Of a stretch of DNA of 64,000 nucleotides, positions 57,606-64,000 are shown piece after piece. Where the stretch lies: assembly GCF_032854445.1 (NCBI RefSeq), contig NC_088300.1, positions 1,056,001 to 1,120,000 of the forward strand, given 5' to 3'. The notes beneath the pieces were generated by a model. That model had not been told where the DNA came from, made no database searches, and saw only the letters and a list, made by a program, of their open reading frames with translations. The translations under genes were made by a program, and so were the position numbers. Each line of letters starts with the position of its first letter. The stretch's first letter is position 1. The DNA comes from Liolophura sinensis. Lineage: Eukaryota; Mollusca; Polyplacophora; Chitonida; Chitonidae.

Positions 57606-58678
57606 GTGAGTATCACAATCCGCCACATGTAGCATGTCGTTTGCAAGCCCGCTTAACTAACCTACATGTCGTTTGCAAGCCCGTTTAACTTACATACATG
57701 TCGTTCGCAAGCCCATTTAACTTCCCTACATATCGTTTGCAAGCCCGTTTAACTTACCTACATGTCGTTTGCAAGCCCGTTTAACTTACCTACATGTTGT
57801 TTGCAAGCCCGTTTAACTTACCTACATGTCGTTTGCAAGGCCGTCTAACTTACCTACATGCCGTTTGCAAGCCCGTTTAACTTACCTACATGTCGTTTGC
57901 AAGCCAGATTAACTTACCTACATATCGTTTGCAAGCCCGTTTAACTTACCTACATGTCGTTTGCAAGCCCGTTTAACTTACCTGCATGTCGTTTGCAAGC
58001 CCGTTTAATTAACCTACATGTCGTTTGCAAGCCCGCTTAACTTACCTACATGTCGTTTGCAAGCCCGTTTAACTTACCTGCATGCCGTTTGCAAGCCCGT
58101 TTAACTTACCTGCATGTCGTTTGCAAGCCCGTTTAATTAACCTACATGTCGTTTGCAAGCCCGTTTAACTTACCTGCATGTCGTTTGCAAGCCCGTTTAA
58201 TTAACCTACATGTCGTTTGCAAGCCCGCTTAACTTACCTACATGTCGTTTGCAAGCCTGTTTAACTTACCTGCATGCCGTTTGCAAGCCCGTTTAACTTA
58301 CCTACATGTCGTTTGCATGTCCTTTTAACTTACTTGCATGTCTTTTACATGTCCGTCTAACTTACCAGCATGTTGTTTGCATGTCCGTCTAACTTACCAG
58401 GATGTCGTTTGCATGTCCATCTAACTTACCTGTATGTCGTTTGCATGTCCATCTAACTTACCAGCATGTCGTCTGCATGTCCATCTAACTTACCAGTTAT
58501 GTCGTTTGCATTTTTACATAATTTATGCGCATGTCATTTGCATATCAATCCAACTTATCTGTATGGCCCCTGCATATCACGTAACTTGCATGTTTCCAAT
58601 TCCCAAGACTTTTGTGAATATACTATAACCTGTGACAATGTCTGTGAAATGTTAACATAAACGTGATTATTACTACAG
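57606..58678. repeat. 32-bp minisatellite with U1-like ACTTACCTA/G, unit 2
   Basis: About 30 copies of AACTTACCTACATGTCGTTT plus GCAAGCCCGTTTAA, equivalent to 48187. Some units have TTAATTAACC instead of TTAACTTACC, in an order suggesting block duplication (about 58007, 58135, 58198). Ends at TACTACAG. Confidence 0.92.
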
Positions 58679-58777
58679 ACTGTGATGACGGTGACGGTTT
58701 TATCTATGACGAACCGAAAACGTTGAGTAGTTCCTCAGGTGGACCTCACAAGTCTTCACCGTCACAACATCCACGAG
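58679..58777 (+). CDS. Scaffold exon: YDEP-type, unit 2
   Basis: 99 nt, phase 1-1. Encodes CDDGDGFIYDEPKTLSSSS then GGPHKSSPSQHPR. Orthologous in position to the transposon-split exon at 49236, and retains the uninterrupted TTGAGTAGTTCC site and the tyrosine motif. Confidence 0.72.
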
Positions 58778-58975
58778 GTGGGTTTAGATATTCAGTCAAA
58801 ATAAAAGAAATGGGTGCCCTTCCATGGTTCTTTCTTATGTCTAACTGTTGAGTTCGAATTGGTTGATTTTTTTCTTTTTGTTTTTGACTCTTATTTTTGT
58901 TTTTATTGTTGCTTAACAATTTCAGACTGCCCGTGGAAATGACTTTATTTATTGGTATATCCTGTTTATTTGCAG

Positions 58976-59086
58976 CGGAGAAACACGAACAAGTTAAAAC
59001 CGACGAAGACTACATGTATGCAGAAGCCATAGCCCGGAGAAGGGCGCCAGAGCAGTACGCGTCACCTCTTACAACCACGGTTGATG
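58976..59086 (+). CDS. Scaffold exon: AEK-type, unit 3
   Basis: 111 nt, phase 1-1. Encodes AEKHEQVKTDEDYMYAEAIA then RRRAPEQYASPLTTTVD. Only 198 bp after the previous exon. Confidence 0.72.
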
Positions 59087-59334
59087 GTGAGTATCACATA
59101 CCACTGGCAAATCATCTGCATGTCGGCTGCATATCCATCTAACATACCTGAATGTCACTTAGATGTCCAATTAGCTCACCTAAATGTCGTTTGTATATCC
59201 ATCTGACTTACTTGTAAGACAATAAGCCCTATTCGCATATTTTATGTTGTATTTTCTGCTAAGACTTTTGTGAATATACTATAACCTGTGACAATGTCTG
59301 TGAATTGTTAACACTAACGTGGTTATTACTACAG

Positions 59335-59433
59335 ACTATGATGACGGTGACGGTTTTATCTATGACGACCCGAAAACGTTGAGTAGTTCCTCAGGTGGGC
59401 CTCACAAGTCTTCTCCGTTACAACGTCCACGAG
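59335..59433 (+). CDS. Scaffold exon: YDDP-type, unit 3
   Basis: 99 nt, phase 1-1. Encodes the same residues as 53775 (FIYDDPKTLSSSS), and the flanking intron is also nearly identical to 53874-53950, so the duplication is recent. Confidence 0.72.
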
Positions 59434-59594
59434 GTGAGTTCAGATGTTTCCACCGTGAATCTTTCGTCTGTCTCACTGTTGAGTTTGAGTTGGTTGTGTT
59501 TCTTTCATTTTAAGCTAAAGCATAATTTAGAGTCAGAGTTTTGACAGACACTTCTGTTCATGTCTGAATTAGTTCTGATGGTAACAATCTTACA

Positions 59595-60955
59595 AGTTCC
59601 ACAATGAGTGAATGACTACCAAATACCACACTGAGTGACTTCCTACATAATATCGCACTGAGTGACCACCTAGTAAATACTACACTGAGTGACCACCTAC
59701 CAAATACCTCACTGACAGACCGCCTACCAAACACCACACTAAGTGACCGCCTTATAAATATTACATTGAGTAACCACCTGCCAAATACCACATTGAGAGA
59801 CCACCAACTAAATACCTCACTGAGAGAGCACCTAATAAATACTACACTGATGAGCCACCTATTAAATACCCCACTGACAGACTGTCTATCAAATACCACA
59901 ATGAGTGACCACCTACCAAATACGGCAATGCATGACCACCTACCAAATACCACAATGAATGACCACCTACCAAATACCACAATGAATGGCCACCTACCAA
60001 ATTCCACAATGAAGACCACCTACCAAATATCGCAAAGAATCACCACCTACCAAGTACCACAATGCATGACCACAATGAACGACCACCTACCAAATACCAA
60101 AAAGAGTGACCACTTACCAAATACCTCAATGCATGACGGCCTACCAAACACCACAAAGAGTGACCACCTACCAAACACCACAATGAATGACCACCTACCA
60201 AACACCAAAAAGAATGACCACCTACCAAATACCACAATGAATGACCACCTACCAAACACCACAAAGAGTGACCACCTACCAAACACCACAAAGTGACCAC
60301 CTACCAAATACCACAAAAATGACCACCTACCAAATACCACAATGAATGACCACCTACCAAACACCACAAAGAGTGACCACCTACCAAACACCACAAAGAG
60401 TGACCACCTACCAAATATCACAAAGAATGACCACCTACCAAATACCACAATGAATGACCACCTACCAAACACCACAAAGAGTGACCACCTACCAAATATC
60501 ACAATGAAGACCACCTACCAAATATCGCCAAGAGTCACCACCTACCAAGTACCACAATGCATGACCACAATGAACGACCACCTACCAAATACCAAAAAGA
60601 GTGACCACTTGCCAAATACCTCAATGCATGACGGCCTACCAAACACTACAAAGAGTGACCACCTACCAAACACCACAATGAATGACCACCTACCAAACAC
60701 CAAAAAGAATGACCACCTACCAAATACCACAATGAACGACCACCTACCAAACACCACAAAGAGTGACCACCTACCAAACACCACAAAGAGTGACCACCTA
60801 CCAAACACCACAAAGAGTGACCACCTACCAAATACCACAAAGAGTGACCACCTACCAAATACCACAAAGAGTGACCACCTACCAAATACCACAAAGAGTG
60901 ACCACCTACCAAATACCACAAAGAGTGACCACCTACAAAATACCACAATGGAAAT
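59595..60955. repeat. 27-bp minisatellite, unit 3 intron
   Basis: About 50 copies of CACCTACCAAATACCACAAT. A block including GCATGACGGCCTACCAAACA is present twice (about 60130 and 60625, offset ~495 bp), and the right end is a homogeneous run of ACAAAGAGTGACC units. Confidence 0.94.
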
Positions 60956-61023
60956 CTGTGATGCTTCTTACATACTCCGGGTTCAGTTTGACAGTTTAAG
61001 ACAGTTAGCGTTTATTTGACTAA

Positions 61024-61092
61024 GGGACAGATACAGATTAAAACAGACGACGACTGCAGAGTGGAAAACCTCATCGCGTACAACCGCCGTAG
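61024..61092 (+). pseudogene. Decayed ERQIKV-type exon, unit 3
   Basis: CAGATTAAAACAGACGACGA and CTCATCGCGTACAACCGCC match the exon at 55197, but about 35 bp containing the IYDVP codons are deleted with a frame change, and the donor is degraded to CCG|TAGATG. Not usable as an exon. Confidence 0.65.
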
Positions 61093-61221
61093 ATGTTGAG
61101 TACAGGTATCATATACCACTGCCTGCAGGATGTTAGGTGTAGGCCCCTTGCCCGTCCATCTATTTTACCTGCATGTCACTTACATATTCTTACCTGATTG
61201 TTAGATTACGTTGCCTGTTAG

Positions 61222-61330
61222 TGAATGAGTACTTCAAAGTAAAAACCTTCGTTGTTATATGACTGATAAAAGTACGACGTTAAACCTCAAGCACTCACTC
61301 AGTCACTCAATCAATCAGTCACTCACTCAG
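61222..61330 (+). mobile_element. CACT-tailed SINE tail fragment
   Basis: CTTCGTTGTTATATGACTGA, AAGTACGACGTTAAACCTCA and a long irregular CACTCACTCAGTCACTCA tail. Head and body are missing. Confidence 0.8.
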
Positions 61331-61461
61331 TAATAACGAATATGTTTTGGATATTATTAACATTTTCCCTACAGCCTAACGGTCAGCGTAAACAGCCACA
61401 GCAACTTCAGTTCTAGATGATGCATGTGGAATGTTAACATGAACATTTGTTAAAACCACAG

Positions 61462-61560
61462 GTGCTGAAGACTATTACGGTTTGATGTACGACATTGCCA
61501 AACCGTCAGGCAATTTCCCAGCGCACCAAACCAAGACGTCCGCTACACAAAGTGGACCAG
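61462..61560 (+). CDS. Scaffold penultimate exon
   Basis: 99 nt, phase 1-1, between AACCACAG and G|GTATGT. Encodes GAEDYYGLMYDIAKPSGNFP, then AHQTKTSATQSGP. MYDIAKP is a variant of the motif. It is not a close copy of the other exons but keeps the acidic-tyrosine then serine/threonine/proline layout and length. Confidence 0.62.
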
Positions 61561-62255
61561 GTATGTATACATTTACATGTTGAGTCAGACTATAGATGTC
61601 ACGACACAGAGTGGACTAGGTGTGTATATATTTACGTGCAGAGACAGACTATAAATGCCACGATGCCAAGACGCAGAATTGACTAAGCGTGCATACATTT
61701 ACGTGTTGAGTCAGACTATAGACACTGCAAAACAGATTGGCCCAGATGTGTGTACTTTTACGTGCTGAGTCAGACTATAGATGTCACAACAAGGAGTGAA
61801 CCAGATGTGTATGAATGTACGTGTTAAGTCAGGCTATAGATGTCACGACACAGACTGGACGAGGTGTGTATAAATTTACAGGTTGAGTCAGGTTACAGAC
61901 ACTGCAACACAGATTGGCCCAGATGTGTATACTTTTACGTGTTGAGTCAGACTATAGATGCCACGACACAGAGTGAACCAGGTGTGTATACATTTACGTG
62001 TTGAGTCAGACTATAGATGCCACGACAGAGAATGGACTAGGTGTGTACATGAGTACGTGTTGAGTCAGGCTGTAAGCACCGCGACACGGAGTGGGCTAGG
62101 TGGGTGAACATTTGCTTGTTAAGCCAGACTACAGACACCATGACGCATAATGGACAAGGTGTGTGTGCCTTTACGGGTTGAATTAAACTAAGATGCCGCG
62201 ACACTCAGCCTGTTGGGTGTGTGTATAAATAAGTCGGACTGTAAAATCAAATTTA
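61545..62255. repeat. ~60-bp repeat containing the exon-intron junction
   Basis: About 11-12 diverged units of GTGTATACATTTACGTGTTG, AGTCAGACTATAGATG and ACACAGAGTGGACCAG. The first unit overlaps the 3' end of the 61462 exon and its donor, and later units carry donor-like AG|GTGTGT (for example 61619, 61981, 62039). Confidence 0.85.
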
Positions 62256-62294
62256 TTATTAATACTATAAGTTTTTAAAATATTTTTTTTCTAG

Positions 62295-62311
62295 AAACAA
62301 AACACACATAA
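62295..62311 (+). CDS. Scaffold terminal exon and stop
   Basis: After a strong acceptor (TATTTTTTTTCTAG) the phase-1 frame reads Glu-Thr-Lys-His-Thr then TAA at 62309-62311. A 3' UTR of about 120-140 nt follows. Confidence 0.55.
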
Positions 62312-62427
62312 TACAGACAGGCAGATCTGCTCAAATCACTCTGCTTTCGCTTTTCGGCCGCTAAGATGGTTTCACATTTGCTCAATTTAATTAATTTGTA
62401 AAAAAGAATGTATCAAGCGTGTCTTAA

Positions 62428-62433
62428 AATAAA
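62428..62433 (+). terminator. Polyadenylation signal AATAAA
   Basis: Canonical AATAAA 117 nt after the scaffold stop codon, followed by a T/G-rich stretch (GGTTTGGTTGGTATTTGG, from about 62464). Placed correctly to end the scaffold transcript before the next gene starts at 62589. Confidence 0.6.
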
Positions 62434-62588
62434 TATAACTGTTATTTAGTGCTTCGTAAGAAAGGTTTGGTTGGTATTTGGATGTAATTGATAAAGTTTC
62501 ACTAGAGCTCACTTCTTGTAGTTGCCACAGTATTTGAGTAGTTCAGTATGCTGCAGGCCTGAGGGTTACCACAACAGAAAACGTCAAA

Positions 62589-62672
62589 ATGGGTGCAGGG
62601 CAAAAGGCAGTGGAGATGAAGCCCCCCAAACCTCTGACTATGGCTCACTCCTTGAAAGTCGAAGGCGATCAG
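62589..62672 (+). CDS. vWA-domain protein, exon 1
   Basis: 84 nt, ATG in a good context (AAAATGG), donor CAG|GTAAGG, phase 0. Encodes MGAGQKAVEMKPPKPLTMAH then SLKVEGDQ. No signal peptide, so an intracellular protein is likely. A CAG at 62575-62577 could be a 5' UTR acceptor, and its phase would even allow a join to the scaffold gene. Confidence 0.65.
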
Positions 62673-63373
62673 GTAAGGCAATGGCACAGGACGATATACC
62701 ACTTAATATCGTATGGTAAAATGATATCGGGAAGGAAAAAAAGAACAGAACTTTGCGTAGACTGGCATACAGGTCGGTATATTTGAACTGAATATTTTTC
62801 ACAGTAAGGTATGGTAATAATAGCACTGAGTTACACAGCTTTGCAGTTTGTTTCTAATGCATACAATTCTGGTGGGAGTTGGGGGAAGGAAGTAACATTT
62901 TGTTTATCTTCATAATGTTATCGTATGTATTTCCCATCCGTTTGGTATAGGACAGGACTTGCTATAAATACCTCATTATGGCCACTTAGTTTCTGGCAGT
63001 TGGGGTGGGGCTGGGAGTTGGGGTAGGGTGGGGTGCGGTGGGGTTCGCGGTTGATGAATGTTATGGAGAAAGGTGTGTTCCATCATTTATGCATGTCTGC
63101 TTCGTTTCTGATAGTTTGGAAGGAAGATATGTTCCATCATTCACGCATGCTACTTGGTTTGCTTGGTTTGTTCCCAGTTTGTGCTGGGAGTGAGAAGTTG
63201 TGCATACCTGGGCACTAAGATCACACATACTCAGTTTTGTGTTTATTACGCTATCCAGTAAACGGCAAATGGCATAGTTTGAAAATTGCCTACATTTGAC
63301 CCTTTGCATTGAAACAAATAACAGTCATGCTGTTTTATGAAAGTGATTCCTGATACGTTTTACTACTTTTCAG

Positions 63374-63649
63374 ATTAAGATAGTTCTCCAGTTAAGGTCA
63401 CCGGAAACGGAAGCAGGGCACTTTCGTCGCGTGCCAATGCGCGTTGTGTGTTTATTTGATATAAGCGGAAGTATGGGTCAGCAATTTGGATCCAAGGCGA
63501 GGAGGAGAGAAACTAAAATAGTAAAGATGAGAAATATTGCCAAACTAATAACGAACACCTTGGATGATATGGACTACCTCGGAGTAATAGCGTTCGGCAA
63601 TGATACAGAGGTTTTGTCGCCGATGACCAAGAATGAGCCGAGTGCAAAG
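63374..63649 (+). CDS. vWA-domain protein, exon 2 (MIDAS)
   Basis: 276 nt, phase 0-0, between CTTTTCAG and AAG|GTAATC. Begins IKIVLQLRSPETEAGHFRRV, then PMRVVCLFDISGSMGQQFG: the DISGS is the metal-ion-dependent adhesion site (DxSxS) of von Willebrand A domains, on the first beta strand. An amphipathic helix (VKMRNIAKLITNTLDDM) and a DYLGVIAFGNDTEV strand follow as expected for the fold. Confidence 0.88.
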
Positions 63650-63826
63650 GTAATCTTAAAACTATTATTTTTATGTATTTTCAATATGCTCTTGCTGTGA
63701 GACGCGATGATAAACATCCTGCGGTACATTCCTCAGCGACATTGAATAATGATTACTCTCACCAGCTAGATGTATAATGGAAACTTAAACAGACACATTA
63801 TAGCTTAACTCACTTGACTGTTTCAG

Positions 63827-63936
63827 AAAGAAGTGCTGAGTAAGGTCAGAGAACTTGGTAGAAATGGTTTATCTTTAACCACTAACCTCAGTCGAGCAAT
63901 GTTCGCCGCCATTAACATGTTCCGTCAGGATTCCAA
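63827..63936 (+). CDS. vWA-domain protein, exon 3 (continues beyond window)
   Basis: 110 nt, between GTTTCAG and A|GTAAGT. Encodes KEVLSKVRELGRNGLSLTTN then LSRAMFAAINMFRQDS. SLTTNL sits where the MIDAS threonine loop is found (typically GGT-like). The rest of the domain and the protein lie outside the window; I cannot assign a subfamily. Confidence 0.85.
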
Positions 63937-64000
63937 GTAAGTCTGAAAACAACGACTCATTCTTCCATAAGAGATTTAAAGCTGTACACGATCAAGTCAA

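Larger units (their letters stand above)
33744..62311 (+). other. Predicted gene: YxxP-repeat scaffold protein (whole span)
   Basis: I join fifteen coding exons: 33744-33783, 35493-35567, 39389-39499, 39769-39867, 48085-48186, 49236-49286+51309-51356 (split by a transposon), 53429-53539, 53775-53873, 55197-55298, 57504-57605, 58679-58777, 58976-59086, 59335-59433, 61462-61560, 62295-62311. Exon lengths are 75, 111, 99, 102 or 99 nt, every internal one phase 1-1, with GTGAGT/GTAAGT/GTGGGT/GTATGT donors and pyrimidine-AG acceptors. The predicted protein is roughly 450 residues, has no signal peptide or membrane segment, starts with an SH3-type proline ligand, and carries about ten acidic tyrosine motifs, mostly hydrophobic-Y-x-x-P. 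By analogy with p130Cas-type substrate domains it would be a cytoplasmic kinase substrate that recruits SH2 adaptors. The exon structure is seen; the function is inference. No known family is recognised. Confidence 0.72.

Noticed and set aside
61024-61092. A third-unit ERQIKV exon as a working exon
   Set aside because: It has a frame-changing deletion of the tyrosine motif and a poor donor; listed as a pseudo-exon.

Overview
The window is animal DNA: split genes with GT-AG introns, tRNA-derived SINEs, a Tc1/mariner transposon and an extreme load of minisatellites. Two SINE families here (one with a CACT-type tail, one with an AAATAAATA-type tail and a body I associate with Meta-SINEs) are ones I associate with molluscs and related lophotrochozoans. 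A bivalve, gastropod or brachiopod is the best guess. I cannot name the species from sequence alone.

Region 1 to ~33.7 kb: I find no convincing gene. It is a chain of tandem arrays (units of 15, 33, 37, 42, 54/55, 65, 31, 23, 18, 34, 43, 43/46, 25, 37 and 48 bp) separated by 0.3-3 kb of plain AT-rich DNA with SINE fragments. The largest array is 34 bp x about 158 copies (about 17.0-22.4 kb) and carries a 1,392-bp higher-order duplication. Many long open frames in these arrays exist only because the unit length is a multiple of three or has no stops.

Region ~33.7 to 62.4 kb: I assemble one plus-strand gene that is, to my knowledge, undescribed. The first exon encodes MAAPPRPPRLKPD (a PxxPxR SH3-type ligand). 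It is followed by a 75-nt exon and then a repeated cassette of 111-, 99- and 102-nt exons, all phase 1-1, ending in a 99-nt exon, a five-codon terminal exon, a stop and an AATAAA. The exons encode acidic segments around a single type of tyrosine motif: IYDDP, IYDEP, IYDVP, MYEVP, MYAVP, MYDIA. This matches the Abl substrate / Crk-SH2 pattern (hydrophobic-Y-x-x-P), so I propose a roughly 450-residue phosphotyrosine scaffold. The exon block is duplicated in tandem (units at 39.4-51.4, 53.4-58.8 and 58.9-61.1 kb), with its introns, minisatellites and SINEs carried along.

One exon of unit 1 is split by an intact Tc1-type transposon (49287-51306) at a TA that survives uninterrupted in the sister exons. 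A SINE with a 14-bp target duplication sits inside that transposon. Introns carry three unusual arrays: tandem copies of a SINE tRNA head (A boxes), arrays whose unit contains ACTTACCTG/A (identical to the U1 snRNA 5' end), and arrays seeded by the exon-intron junction itself.

Region 62.5-64.0 kb: the first three coding exons of a second plus-strand gene with a von Willebrand A domain (MIDAS DISGS), running off the window.
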